A DNA stretch of 64,000 bases. It comes from Pithys albifrons albifrons. Its lineage: Eukaryota > Chordata > Aves > Passeriformes > Thamnophilidae. The stretch spans positions 17,469,795 to 17,533,794 of the forward strand of contig NC_092459.1 of assembly GCF_047495875.1 (NCBI RefSeq). Reading direction: 5' to 3'. Made by a program: the position numbers and the translations under genes. This document shows, piece by piece, positions 26,648 to 39,139 of this stretch. How positions within the stretch are numbered: the stretch's first letter is position 1; each line of letters begins with the position of its first letter. Under the pieces are notes generated by a model. It did no database searches, was not told the origin of the DNA, and saw only the letters and a program-made list of their open reading frames with translations.

Positions 26648-27190
26648 CACCCAGCCACCCGAGAGTGCCGCGCGGCAGATACCGCCTCGTCCCTCCCGGA
26701 GCCCCGCCGCCAGCCCGAACCCGCACCGCCCCGCTCCGCTCCCCGCTCCTGTCACGCAGGCGCCTCCCTCCCGCCCTCCGGGCAGCGCCGCCGGCGGGAC
26801 CATGCCCACCGCCGCACCGCCGCGGAGAGTTGGCACCGGGACGGGCAGAGGGGAGAGCGGGTACTTGCCCAGGTGGGGACGAGGAGGCTGCCGGGCCGCT
26901 CGAGCGGTGCTGGAGGAGGCTCCTTCCCCGCCACGCTCATCTCCTCCCATGCAGCTGCCGTATTCCTCTCAGACGGGCGGCTCGGCGGGACGCGGCGCCC
27001 CCGGCACCGACTCCCAAGCGCCCGCCCCTCCCGGCAGCGCCGACGTCCCGGCTCCGCGGGGCTCCGCGGGACAGGCTCGCTCCGCGCTGAGCTCCGCCGC
27101 CCGCGGCCCGGGCGGGGCGGGATGGGACGTGGGGTCTCGTCGGAGGCTCAGAGCCAGGAGGGGAGAGGAAGGTGGCGGCGTCGCGCTGCC

Positions 27191-27197
27191 TATTTAA
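27191..27197 (+). promoter_or_regulatory. TATA-like motif
   Basis: TATTTAA lies about 75 bases downstream of the GC boxes, in otherwise GC-rich sequence where an AT-rich heptamer stands out. If used, transcription would start near 27,220-27,228. It is not the strict TATAAA consensus. Confidence 0.4.
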
Positions 27198-27224
27198 CTT
27201 GGCTCTTCTCCGGGGGGAAGGTGC

Positions 27225-27553
27225 CGCCGCTCCCGCTCCCCTCCCCTCTGCGGCCGCATCCCGACAGCCGAGTTGTGGGTGCTTCTACGAGCGCTGCCGC
27301 GCTCCTCCCCGACACCGCACGGCTCCGCTCGGCCCGCCCGCGCCGCCCCGCGGGGCTCCCTCCCGACGCCGCTGCCCGCGGGGCAGGGGCGTGCCGGGGC
27401 TCCGGCCTCCGCGCCCCTCCCGTGCGGAAAGCTGTCGAGCGGGGGAGCATCTGCTGGTGAACGTGGGCGATGTGGGGCGTGAGGGTGCTGCCACTCCGAG
27501 AGCTGCCCCCCGCTTTTCCGCGTCCATCGCGGGCAGTTGCGCCTAGCGGCGGG
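27225..27553 (+). other. Putative noncoding or N-terminal first exon
   Basis: Defined by the predicted start about 30 bases after the TATA-like motif and by the donor GGG|GTAAGAA at 27,553/27,554. An ATG near 27,470 opens a frame of about 28 codons up to the donor (starting MWGVRVLPLRELPP), but its start context is weak and I do not recognise the peptide, so a 5' untranslated exon is equally likely. A second donor-like site, CCCAG|GTGGGG near 26,871, could serve an upstream alternative exon. Both ends are predictions. Confidence 0.35.
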
Positions 27554-27821
27554 GTAAGAAGCCACAGCCACACGCAACTCGGGCGCAGTAAAGCACTTGG
27601 CGCTCGCTCGCTGATAGCTGTATAAAACCAAGAGCAGTTTCATATCCCTCGTGTACTCTCGGCACAGGGCAATCTGTCTTTCCCCAGGAAAGGTTCCCAA
27701 CACTGAATATTGCCATCAGGTTTCATCTTCTGTACATGCTTAGATTCCATCCAAGCTTCTGACCATGGTCCACAGCCCAGGCTCTCAGTTTTGGTGGAGC
27801 TTCTTTTAGGTCAGTGGTGAC

Positions 27822-27912
27822 AATCATAGAATAATAGAATCATAGAACCGATTGGGTTGGAAAAGACCTCTGAGATCATCGAGTCCAACCCTTAATGTTG
27901 AAGCCGATCCCA
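27822..27912 (-). mobile_element. CR1 LINE 3' terminus, short fragment, minus strand
   Basis: AATCATAGAATAATAGAATC is followed by GGGTTGGAAAAGACC and ATCATCGAGTCCAACCC, the CR1 terminal sequence in reverse. Only about 90 bases remain, a heavily 5'-truncated insertion. It lies about 270 bases downstream of the predicted exon-1 donor, so it would be intronic if that gene model is right. Confidence 0.9.
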
Positions 27913-30900
27913 AGGAGAAGAGGTTCATTCTGGTCATTGACATACTACCTTATGAGTAGACATATTTTTCTATTCTCAAGGGAGAAAGGGGAAAGCTTTT
28001 AACTTTTCCCATCAGTTTAAAAATATGAGTATTTTAGGCATATATCATTCTGTTTTCTTTTCTCAGTGTAATTTAAAAAGACACCTCTCTTCCCTTTTGA
28101 AGCATCTACCATGTCAGGCAAAGATGAGAAGGTATCACATGCAAAAAGATAATTAAAGGTGAGTGGAGCTGGCCAGACTTTATCTAAAGTTAGTTTTAAA
28201 GGTTTTCTTTTCAGTGTTTTTCCCCCCTCAAAAGCAGCACTAGACTTAAACAGGAAAGAAACCTGCATCGTCTTCTGCTTGAAGATAAATCCATATAAAA
28301 CACTGCATGTCACTGCTCTATTTTACCTTGGTATGAACTCCTCTCTTCTGTCAAAAAATACCTGACATCATCTCTGCCTGATCTTCACACATACCAGAGC
28401 CCTGTAGAAGATGGGGAAGCATGGACAAGGGGGCAGTTTGCTCTGTGGTGTTACGGGTTTCAGTTGTTCTCCAGGGGTGCTTGGGGCCCTCTGCCTCTGC
28501 CTGAGTTGTTTCCTTTGCTGTGCACAGAGGCCTAGATTTTGACATGCAGCAAGCAATTGATACTGTTCTCCTAAAGAGGTGGAATTCATACTCATCCAAT
28601 CTGCTCCAATACATCTTGTGCATAAAACCCCATTTGTTTCACTCTATGCCTGTAGAAAACTGTGTGGCAACACCCTGGCAGTGTGAAATGTTGGAATTGA
28701 TGAGACTGGGCCACTGTCACTGCCCAACATGGCTACATAAACTTATGTGCATGTGGAGTGTGCTGACACTGTGAGAGGTACAAGTCTTTCTGCTGAAGGT
28801 TAAAGATCTTTAAAGAAAGCAAAGCGACACAGATGAGCTGCAACCTGTTTGAAGACAGATTGCTCTAGGCTGCATGGACTGGGAGTTGCCAGGAACCAGA
28901 AAATAACAGCAGCAATCCTGATGGGTATTTGCTGGTAAGGACAACAGTGAACACGTACGTGTTACCACATCCAGTGATGCTTCTCGTGGTTCTTCTTCAT
29001 GGTCTCCCTTCATAGATATGGTGCATAAGTGGGGATTTAGAAGTGGAGTTGCAAGTTAGTGTAAATACATACTAAATAGTATAGCATAGAAAATATATGG
29101 GAAATGACTTATGGAGAATAAGTAGAATACAAAGACCTCACTTTCCAGAATGTTTCTATTTACCTACAATCTCTACTTTTTAAACTTAAAAGCTTTGTCC
29201 ATTGGATATAATAAGCCTTGTACAATATATATGACTTCCTGAGCAGCTTATCTTAACCTTGACAATTACATAAATGATTTATGGAATTCACCAAAAACTG
29301 GATAGAATCAGACAGCTAATGAACTATTAATGCAAAGTTCTTAATGGAATTAATATGTACATTTCACAAATTGTATTTTCCTTGATATTGCTGTACTGAA
29401 TGTGGGTATGTATAGTTTGAGGGAGGATTAAGAAAAAAGTATCAATTATTTTGTTCTTAATTTGAGCTAAACCAATTTGTGGTAGTCTCATATAATGCTT
29501 TTCTTTATTTCAAGGGCTGATCAGGTTTAATAGCTTAAGAAACCTATGAGCTTTTTTAGCAGTTGATACCTCCTTCAGTTTGTTACTAGTGGAAAGCTTG
29601 TATGTATTTTTCCCTTTCTTCTGTTTGTACTTTCTCAGTTTCACTGCATCTCTGATCCTGCAAAAGGTTTTGCTTTTGCCATTGGTGAAATAAAGCAAAT
29701 TGGAAGCCAGCTGTCAAGTAGCTGTTTTAATGATGACAGTTTTTATTTTTCCGAATTACATTGGATCCTATAATATGGAATAAGGCAATTATTTGAAAAC
29801 TTCTAGCCCATAAGATTTCATAAAAATCTGAAAAGTATCAAAGGCAGAAGTTCAAGAGAATGCTAAATGTTTTCAGTAATCATTATTTTAAGACAAAACC
29901 ATGATTTTGGGGTGTTACATTAGATAATTCCCAAGAAGTTTCGTTAAGGTCTGACTTGGCTGACAACAGGAAAATTGCGAAGTGGGCAAATGATTTTAAT
30001 AAAATCAGCATGCATGAAAATAGATGAAAACTGCTAAATTTGGAAGTTACCATATCACAGACCTGTCTTTGTTTCCTACACATGGTTGCATTTGTACATA
30101 CAAACACACACACACACATATAGATGATACTTGGCTTAGAGAATGGAAACAGAAGACTATTAACTCTAAAACAATAATTTATTTTACTAAGCCAAATAAT
30201 GGTGAAGGTTAGAGGATTTTTCAAGAGTACAGTTTATTTTTCCACAAAATATAGGTATGTAGACATTACAAACATGTCTCTATCTGTACAAAAACATTCA
30301 CAAAGCTATTAAAGTCAATTTGTTGTCTTTATATAAACTCCAAAATTTGCAGATGCAGTTTTACTTTTTAGACATTAATATTCCCTATATTAATCAGGAA
30401 AAAGGCCCTTTTGTAAAACTTAAGTGGTTTGTGAAATTAATTGTACTTAATATTTTACTACCAAAACAAATGCTCCTCTGTTAAATTTTGTGTTGTGGGA
30501 AGAGATTGAAGCTGTTGGGTAGCAAAGCATGCATTTTTTTTAGAAATACAAGTTAGAAGTTTCTGACTTGGAAATCAGATGTAAGGCATGGTGAAAATGC
30601 CACATGTCCCAAAGAAACAACTGCCTGACTTGATGAAGATGCTGCCATTTAGCCACCAGTACCTGCCAATTTAGGAGAAGGAATAAGAAAGACACTAGTA
30701 TGCTGACAATCAGCATTAGATCCCTATCTCAATCTACTCTCCACTTGCCACTTTTGTTGTGTCAAACTCATGAGTGAGGGGGAAATTACAGGGAATAACA
30801 ACTAGAGAGCCTTTCAGAGGACAGTGACATTTCAAAGGTTGCTTTAAATATACACTGATCAAACAATGAAATTTCACAGTCATGTTGTTTTGCTTCAAAA

Positions 30901-33433
30901 GACTAGCACTTCTTTGCTCTCATGAATCTATAATGTGCACCAAATACCCTGTAACTCTCTGTCCCAAAAATTTCCTCAGTTCATTGGGTAGGGTAAGAAA
31001 CTGTAACTGTACATATGGCAGTAGCAAATTGGAAAGAGACAGTAAAATTACCTGTAACATCAAATGAAAGCAAGAGGCTGCTTTATTGCAAACAAGCAAA
31101 AAACTACTGGTTTTCAAACAAACAAACAAAAACTTTGCTCCAACCAATGTTCACTGAGAAAGAGTGATTGAAATAGGCATCTCTTGCTTTTGGGGCAGAT
31201 GGCTTGAGAAGCAGGTGGGAGAGACACTTAAAAAGTGCACTGAACTATCCTTCCCCACTCCTGACCCACTTGTTGAGGTATAGGTACACCTTACCAGGGC
31301 AACCTGCTGCCAAAGTTAAGTATTAGCTAGGGCAAACCAGTGCTATTTTGGCTCTCACTATTGCAGGAATGAGTATTGACTGCATCAATCAGGAGTTCTG
31401 CATCCCCGGCTATTCAAAAGAGCACTTCATCATTGCTGCCCTGAGCAAATTATTATGAAAGACAATCAAAAATGGGTAACTGAATGACTGAACATCTGAA
31501 AGATGTATTCCCAGTGGACATTTTTAGAGGGATAGTGAGCTGATCAGTATGTATTCTTCAAAATCAGGCAGTTTTGGTAACACTGAAAACAACTTCCAGT
31601 GCTTACCACCAGCTGAGGAAAAGAAGCAAGCAAATGGCAAGCAACTGGCTAAATAGCGCTGTGGAACCAAACAGGATTTTAGTATTGCTTCTTGCAGCTG
31701 CTGATAAAATACTCATTCTTAAGTACTTTCTTTTTTCACTTTCTTGTCCTTGAAATCTGCCTTGTATTACCAAATGGAGGAGCTGATGTTCTGCAAACTG
31801 GAGTATTTTGTGTGAGCTGGTTCTCTACAGACAGCAGTGTGCCAAGATGTTCTGTGAAAGTTGCCAGTATGCAAGAGGGAATACAGTATTTTATGGCCAA
31901 AGAAAGCACAAATAAGTACTCATCTTGTGAGAGGATGAAGAGATGATTTCTGGGAACCTGTCACTATTCAGTTTTATCCAGAAATTGCTTGGCACCAAAA
32001 TAGCTTCCAGTTCTGGGAAGACACTACAATATAGAAATCCCTCCCTGGGAAGTGCCCGTCAAACTGCAATGACATACAATGCTCTTTTCAACTTTCTGTT
32101 TCTCACTGTTTGCTCTTTTATGCAAGTAACCAAGACACATTTAATTAAGAAATAAAATGTGTTTCACAAAGAAAGTAAACTTGTTTGTAAGTTAAAGCAC
32201 TAGTAAGTTATAATCAATGAACTAAGGCAATGTTATGTGGTTTGTATCACAAATAAATAAATCAAATAGGAACTTATGACTACATAATTCATGGCCTAAT
32301 TCTGCCAAAAATTCCATGGCCTTGTATATGGAATAATTTCAGTACAGATGTACAGGATTTTTATGGATTTGTTGCTTCAGTTTGGGGTAATTCATGAGCA
32401 GAATCAACAATTTTTCAAATTGTTCAAGTAGCTGCATTCCTATGCTATGCTATGCTATGCAATGCTATCCTATCCTATCCTGTCCTATCTTGTCCTGTCC
32501 TGTCCTGTCCTGTCCTTATAACCTTTTGAATCAATTGATAGCTCATTTTCAAAGGGGAGCAGCTTCATTTGGGACAGGCATTCTTTGTTAAGAAAAAAAT
32601 GGAAGTGAACAATTAGAAGAAAGTAGGAATTTTATTGCTGGTTTTATTTTTTGGAAAATGCTAGGAGAGTCTCTACTTAATAGTTCTGGTGCAAAATAGA
32701 ATAGGAAATAAATGAAAATGTTCATTGCAGTGGTAATATCCCTTTTCTGCTCATCTTTCTATAACAGTCCAAAAGTTTGCTATGTGTGCTGGCACTGCAA
32801 AATTTTATTTTTTTAAAACAGTTTTTCTCTAGCTTTTAAGCTCCCAGGTTTACAGTCTTACTTGTATTATAACATAGAGGGGAAAAATGTGTCAAATATT
32901 CATACCAAATATATTTTTCAAAGACATTTAGATATCTTTACCAAATTATTTGTAATCTTATTTTATGTCTACAGTCTCACTGGTAGAATGGACAAATAAA
33001 GGGCTGATGAAGCTTATTTTCTCTCTTTCCAGAGTAATTAAATGCAAATATGAAGTGAACCTAGAAAAATGCAACCAGTATTTTTTATACACCCTTGTGC
33101 TGTGAGCAGCTAACCACAGGCCTTCTAATAACGACTGACTTCAGGAATTTTCAGTGGTGACTTGGGAAGTTGTGTGTGTGTGTAACAGCAAAATTTCATA
33201 GGAGTTAGAGACCATCGCCTAACTGGGTTTTGCTTTAGCTTGACACTGACTGTAGTATGTAAGGTCTAACGAAGTGTAGCAATGAAGTGAGTGGTCATTG
33301 TGTAAGTAATCTCAGGGGAATAGAAAGAGTCAGGATGATCAACAGACTTGTATAAAAATATCCCTAAGAAGACCCAAGACCAGAAAGAACAGCGTGAGCA
33401 GGCTTCCCAACAAAGATGTCAGGTCACTGGTGA
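27913..33433. other. Noncoding stretch, no gene recognised
   Basis: AT-rich DNA. Two weak exon-like spots (28,105-28,131 and 31,327-31,457) are discussed as findings but are not called genes. It contains a CA repeat near 30,106-30,118 and the pentanucleotide repeat listed next. Confidence 0.5.
32440..32515 (+). repeat. Evolving pentanucleotide repeat, CTATG/CTATC/CTGTC
   Basis: About fifteen 5-base units. The left part is CTATG, the middle CTATC, and the right CTGTC. The change of unit from left to right suggests spread of point variants by slippage. No coding significance. Confidence 0.9.
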
Positions 33434-33601
33434 CTCACTGCAAACCCTTCCTCTTTTCTTGCAGAAAGTCACCATGCAACTGAAAGAATAAAAACAATAG
33501 GGACTAGCAATAATTGGATAATTTGGAATGCATGTATTAGTATCGTTGCAACTGGATTAATATATGTCTTTGTTGTATTAGGCTGCCAAGGCACTAATTA
33601 G
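33434..33601 (+). pseudogene. Probable ERV 3' internal remnant with C-terminal membrane segment
   Basis: An open stretch of 55 codons ending in TAG at 33,599-33,601. Its last 30 residues hold a strongly hydrophobic segment (core ISIVATGLIYVFVVL) followed only by a short GCQGTN tail. A membrane span close to the C-terminus, a few hundred bases before an LTR, is the layout of a retroviral envelope transmembrane subunit; this is inferred from position and hydropathy only. A splice-acceptor-like string, CTTTTCTTGCAG, precedes the conserved-looking part at 33,464, so a host terminal exon is the alternative. No fusion peptide or heptad region is seen. Confidence 0.35.
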
Positions 33602-33882
33602 ACTATTAATAAGTTCGTGGCTTCGCATATGATGAGTGTTCTTTTAAGTCAAAACAAATTGCTCGTGGTTTAGTGCAACAATGCGGTGGTGTATGAAGAC
33701 AATGTAGGAAACCTTACTGAAAAATTTGAGAGGGAGAGAGAGCTGAGAGTGAGCTGTGGGAAGCCTGTTTTGTTGATGAAGAGGAGTAATCAGAAGAAAC
33801 TCTTTTAAATGTCCTTGGCTAGGGAACAGTCTTCTGCTACTTCCCTAGAGGAGAGTAGCTCTGAGTTTATAGAGTAGACATC

Positions 33883-34398
33883 TGTTATGGGTTTAGCTAG
33901 GTAGGCCTAAAATTTAGGCTATAAAGTTCAGACCAGGCCTGTGATTGTCAGCTGACTTAAGCTGGCCTGGGCTAGCTAAGAGCTGACTTCTTCTAGCCAG
34001 TAATGTTGTATTCCATACCATATTATGACATCATCTCAGAAGGGGTAAAAGCCGGTGTGTGGGTGTGGCTTAGTCAGTTCCATCTGGCCGAAGTACAGAC
34101 AGGACCTGCTAAAGTTGTTTTGCTGTGCTAGGCCCTGCTCCAGCTCCGGCTACTTGCCTTTTGTTTGTTGAGTTCAGGGAAGTAGAAACATTTTGTTGTT
34201 ACTCTTGCAGTTTAAGCATAAACATAAGCTCAGAGATAAGAATGAAACCCTATAGCTCTATAGAGGGGATAAAATACATGAAGAGGGAATAAAGCTTAGA
34301 GGTATAACTGCCCTTTCTACCACACAGAAGAGGAAATAAAACCCTGCTGGACCAGAATTTCTGAAGAAACTTGTAGGAGATTCACTCCATCTCGCACA
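33883..34398 (+). mobile_element. ERV LTR, plus strand
   Basis: Starts TGTTATGGGTTTAGC, a type of start I associate with passerine ERV LTRs. It contains GGATAAAATAC and two polyadenylation-type signals, AATAAAG near 34,288 and AATAAAACC near 34,336. The 3' end is placed at one of the ACA strings around 34,398, but I see neither a convincing primer binding site nor a target-site duplication. Membrane-segment frames lie on both sides, so it may be an internal LTR of a tandem or rearranged provirus rather than a solo LTR. Confidence 0.55.
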
Positions 34399-34452
34399 CA
34401 CACTCACAGAGGCACTAATGGATGACCTGGTTCAGTCCTGGTTGGCGGGTGA

Positions 34453-34656
34453 AGAGGAGGCTTTTGTTCTGGTGAACAGACTTTTTCTCTAAAGCGAGGT
34501 AAAGACCAAAAAGCTGGTTGCCAATTGACAATAAAATGTCTTGTACTAATAATAATTGGGGTTGCATTATATGGAGCTACCAAAATAAGGCACATGCGAA
34601 CTGGTTTAGATGCATTAAAAGTACCGTATGGCCCAGGATGTCCCAAATTACTTTAG
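34453..34656 (+). pseudogene. Probable ERV 5' internal remnant with membrane segment
   Basis: An open stretch of 67 codons ending in TAG at 34,654-34,656, with a hydrophobic core (CLVLIIIGVALYGA) followed by a short polar part ending YGPGCPKLL. It begins soon after the LTR, like the membrane ORF after the other LTR near 11.2 kb, but I cannot show homology. A short frame at 34,419-34,493, beginning MDDLVQSWLAG, precedes it in another frame, which would fit a frameshifted gene. The 80-residue minus-strand frame here is its shadow. Confidence 0.3.
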
Positions 34657-37600
34657 TACCTCAATTAAGGTAGTTATTCAATCAAAATGGTATAAAATAG
34701 AAATAACTTTGATATACTATCAGAAAGAAAGGACCTGCTCAAATTTTGAGTATTTGAAATGAGTTTATGTTCTCAGACTTTCAAAAGTTCAAGTGTAAGA
34801 CAGGTATCTAATATGCTATGGTTACCCTGTATGAGGAACGTAAAATTGTGTGAGTTTTCTAAATCCAGGTAGGATTTATATACGAGGAGTAGGACTTAGA
34901 TACAATTTTGATGGCATGTCACAGCAGAAATTCTAAATTTAATCAATTGAAAGAAGCATTGCTGTAATCGTGATACTTTCTTTCTTTCCCTCTCACCTTT
35001 CTGTGATTTCTTTTATGAAACTGGCATACTCTGTAAGAGACCTGTTTCATTTATTTCCTGCAGATTTTCTTAAGTTTTGTTTCAATGTACCAAAAGACAA
35101 TACATAAAACTAGCCACTGATTCATTTGCTACTCTTTCTGTCAGAGGGGAGCTGTTTACTCTAAATTCTTATTACATCTATACCCAAGGGAGTTTGCAAT
35201 GAGCTTCAGGAAACGAAGATCCTGCTGTAAATGTCATACTTTGTGTAAAATCACTGTTATTATTCTGACGAGGTCAACAACCTCTTATCCATATACTCAG
35301 ATCTAGTTTTTATTAAGCAAAGACAATCATTTAGTTAAAATAGTCTGCATATAATTATTATCTGATTTTTATATATACTTTAATTGATCATTCATGACTC
35401 TGAATTCTATTTTTTTTTGTAATCATCATTGACTTTTCTGGGCTCTTACCAATTGCTAGTCTCCTGTTTTTGATACCAATTGGAATTTACAGTTTCAGGT
35501 GGATCTGAAATTTTTCTTCAAGAGGATCGTTTGTGCAAAAGATAATTAATATAAAAAGGGTTCTTTTTTAACTTAGAATTTATCTACTGAAGAATGAAAA
35601 AGGATTTTATGGATTGCTGTTTGTGTAGTAAGCAGAAAAAGTACCTCTGCAAAAGTCTTGACAAGACTTGTTTTGTTTATTTACTTGCTTTTAGCATATT
35701 TAATTCTATTTAACTTTGTTTCTTCTCCTTTGAGAGTGAGCTACTTTAGGTTCTGTAAATTAAGGAACTGCTTTAGTTTTCTATTGCAATATTCAAAAGA
35801 ATGCAGTGATAGGTTTACCTGCATTATCATTGTGATGGAAAAAACTCAAATGTGTTTTTGGCCCTGAAAATGCTACTGTTAATTATTCCCAGAGAAAAGC
35901 AACATGAAGAAAAAAGGATTTGACTTTTAAAATGAAGTATTTTAATCTGATATTTAAGAAGCTATAGAACTCCATAAAGAATCCGCATTGCTGATTAATT
36001 CAAGATCTACCCACAGACTCCAACCGTGTTTCAAAGTGCCAAACAACATGAAGTTCACATCTATGCTCCCTGCAAAATTAAGGTATTAATACACAGTACT
36101 GAAAGTGTACCAGATTGGAGTTGGAACTTTTGTCTGTTGTTAAGGGAGGGTTGAGGAAGTAACATTGCAATGCGAGGAGGGCTAAAGAAAAATAGCAAAG
36201 AAATCTCACTTAGAAAAGTGTCAGTGGACAAACAAATTTTATCTCTATTTTTCCTATTTTCCCTCGTATAATTAATCTTATTTTTTATCAGAGGAGTGTT
36301 TTGGTACAAACTAGGAATTTTAAGAAATATAAGTAACTTCAGGACATAGTTAACAGAATTAGGTCAAGACATTTATTCCATTTAGTTGTACAGAAATTAA
36401 TCGTCTCTGAGGCAGTTCCTTAGATCTTATATTTATGCAAGAATAGGAAAAATCAATAATAGATTAACTAAAGAGAAAAGGCATTATCTTAGGCTGTTTA
36501 AAATTTAGGAGTAGCAAATTAATGTTAAATAGGACAAATTTCTGTTAAAGTCCTATGATTCATTCAAAAGTGAAGGACAAACTATTTATGTGGATGTGTA
36601 TCATATATGTATCCAATCTTAAAATTAAAGTTTTTTTAAGGTGAGAAAACCTTTTTGCTAATAACAGTGATGATATATGAGTCCATAGTTCCACAACTTG
36701 GTGATAGCAGATGATTGAGAAACTTTCACATACATCCTGTGTGTGCTACCCTTGACTTGTGCCAATGCAATTTTGTTTGTACTGCTGTAGACCACATCCC
36801 TGAACAAATCAATATTAAAAATACCTACTAAAGGGGAATGAACTGCTAGGAGAGCAGATAGAACACAGAATCTCCAAAGCCAGTATTGATAGCAAATCCT
36901 TCATAAATTGAAACTTGAGGCAAATTATTTGAGTATGTCCCAGGAAATGGAGTATTTAAAATGCTGTAAAGAAAACCCAGCAGCCAACCCAAAGTAACCC
37001 CTTAGTATTCCACACTCCTTGAATTTACCAGCTATGACTGTCCAAGCAATAATGTAATTAGTATGGTACAAAAATATGGTGCAGAAATAGAGAACAGGTG
37101 TAAGGACCTTATGCTTACACAATACATGTTTCAAGGAGAATGATCTTTGCCTGGCCTCCTGAGCTGAATGTTCCAGCAGTTGAAGAAAGTGCCTTTCACT
37201 TTGTTTCCAGAAAATACATCATCATTGTGGAAGAATACCCAAAAGCACTTTAAGCACTGAGAATCCGCTCTGCAGTGCCAACTCAACTATGATAAGTCAG
37301 AAGATGCACTTCAAAAGTGAATTTTAAGCTAAAACTCTAGTGTAGGTGTATCTTCCAGCTTTCTCATGAGAAAGTATGAAGAGATCCTTAAGCAATTTGC
37401 TTATCGCTTTCTTCTAAGGTAGGAAGGAACAACTCTGTGTAGGGAAGAGCACATTAGTGAGAACTAACAGCTCATGCTTAATATCATCTCAGTGGAAAAA
37501 CTTTGGATTGCTAAACCTCTAAGCTTTTCTGAATCTGCCAAATTTGTGCCATCCCCTTGACTAGGAAGAAAATTCTAGAGCAAAGTGGGCTGTGTTCTGT

Positions 37601-39139
37601 CCTCTCACTGTTACAGCATTTGACCATAGGACATCTCCAGTGTTCTACAGGAAGAGTAAAATGGATTGATTCCGTTACTTAAGGGTTATAAATGTTACAT
37701 AGATTAATAAAAGTGCTTGAGGTAAATCAGGTTGTTGAGCTATGACTTTCAACCTTACTACAGAAAAAGATGTTGAATCTTGCTACTCTGCTCTATATTA
37801 TCTATAACTTGTGTTTTGTTTTATATAAGTTTAAAAATATGATACCACACTGATAAGTGAAACAAAAATCACCACTTCAAAAAAACAGTAAGTCACCTTC
37901 TAAAAATCTAGGTCTGTAAAACTAATTCCTCATACATCTGTACAATAGCTGTACAGTACTGATTAGGCAACATGCCTATCCAGCTTAATTTAGCAAGAAT
38001 TTACTGTACTTTTATTTGTAGTCAGTCAGTCATCTGCACTTTTAAGAATCTTATTTGTGCAATACAGTAATTCATCTACACTTTTCCTGTCACTGGGATT
38101 TTCCTAATTTATTTGTGTAACCACCAACATCAAAGATTACTCAGGAAATAATAGATCATCCCATTTCACAGCAGAAAGAATTTAAACATCAAAGTTTGAT
38201 AGTGGTTCAGTGAATTTGTATGTTAATTTTTATTGCCTGGCAGAAGTGCCTCACTAGGGCAGAATGATAAAGCCTTTCCAGACAGAAACATTTTTCCTTG
38301 CAGAAATATAGAATAATTAGTGCTTTCATAATTATATATTAGGTAAATATTTTACCTGAAAGAATTGATACCAACCCATGCCAAGTGATTTTATATGCTC
38401 AAAAATTTTTTTTCTGAGGTGTAAACTAAGAAAAACTTGATCTCAAAAGTATATTGTTTACAGCCTAACAGGGGGCTCAGTATACCCATGAAGTTCAAGA
38501 CACAACATAAAGATTTCTGCTAGGAAGGTCAGATGCTTTTGTTAAAACAAAACAGAACAAAAACAACTTCCCCTCCTTCTTTTCCTGTGATGTAAAGACA
38601 TCTAGCATACTGAAGCATATTTCTCCATTGTATCATAGAGTGGAAGCTCAAATCCAGCTTCAACACACACATAGTATGATAACATGATTCATGAATTTTT
38701 GCCCTGCTTGTATTTCAGGATTGCTTAAATTTAATAAATTTCAAGAAAACTAAAATTGTTAAGTTTTGTTTCCCTAACACACTTCTTTGTATTTGAAGCT
38801 GTTGTCATTTGTTAAAGGATCCATCTTTTGATTCACGGAGATCCCTGATCAGTACAAACTAAAATCTAAAGCCAATGATCAGCTGCTACTCTATTTAAAA
38901 CAAAGTTTTTGAGGAATCTGATATTTTCCTTCAATATTAGACCATTAGTATTAGACCATTTTACTAATATTCATCAAGCTAGTCCACTATGATTAGGTTT
39001 TGAAATGGGCCAAATTTCCAAAATAGTCCTTAATTTGGAAGCCCAGTTTTGTTGGTATCATTGGTAGTATGTCTGTTTGAATCTGTGAATATGTTTTAAA
39101 TTGTGAAGGCTTGTGTCTGATTTGTGCTATTACTATTTT
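34657..39139. other. Noncoding stretch, no gene recognised
   Basis: About 4.5 kb of AT-rich sequence. The longest frames are near 80 residues, without motifs. No recognisable repeat family. Confidence 0.55.

Larger units (their letters stand above)
26400..27560 (+). promoter_or_regulatory. CpG island, probable promoter and first exon region
   Basis: About 1.2 kb with very high GC and dense CpG, in contrast to both flanks. It holds GC-box (Sp1-type) sites such as GGGCGGGGCGGG at about 27,110-27,121, a TATA-like TATTTAA at 27,191-27,197 and a consensus-like splice donor at 27,553/27,554. In birds such islands nearly always mark promoters. The TATA-like motif and donor favour a plus-strand transcript starting near 27,220, but islands can be bidirectional. 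The many long frames on both strands are expected in GC-rich DNA and do not show coding. I cannot name the gene, because no recognisable coding exon lies in the window. Confidence 0.8.

Noticed and set aside
26361..27703. Many 60-234-residue frames on both strands in the CpG island
   Set aside because: Stop codons are rare in GC-rich DNA, so overlapping long frames are expected. The peptides are Arg/Pro/Ala/Gly-rich without motifs.
32440..32515. CRISPR-like or satellite array
   Set aside because: A 5-base slippage repeat without spacers.
34404..34646. 80-residue minus-strand frame rich in Pro
   Set aside because: Antisense to the more plausible plus-strand retroviral remnant, with no motif of its own.
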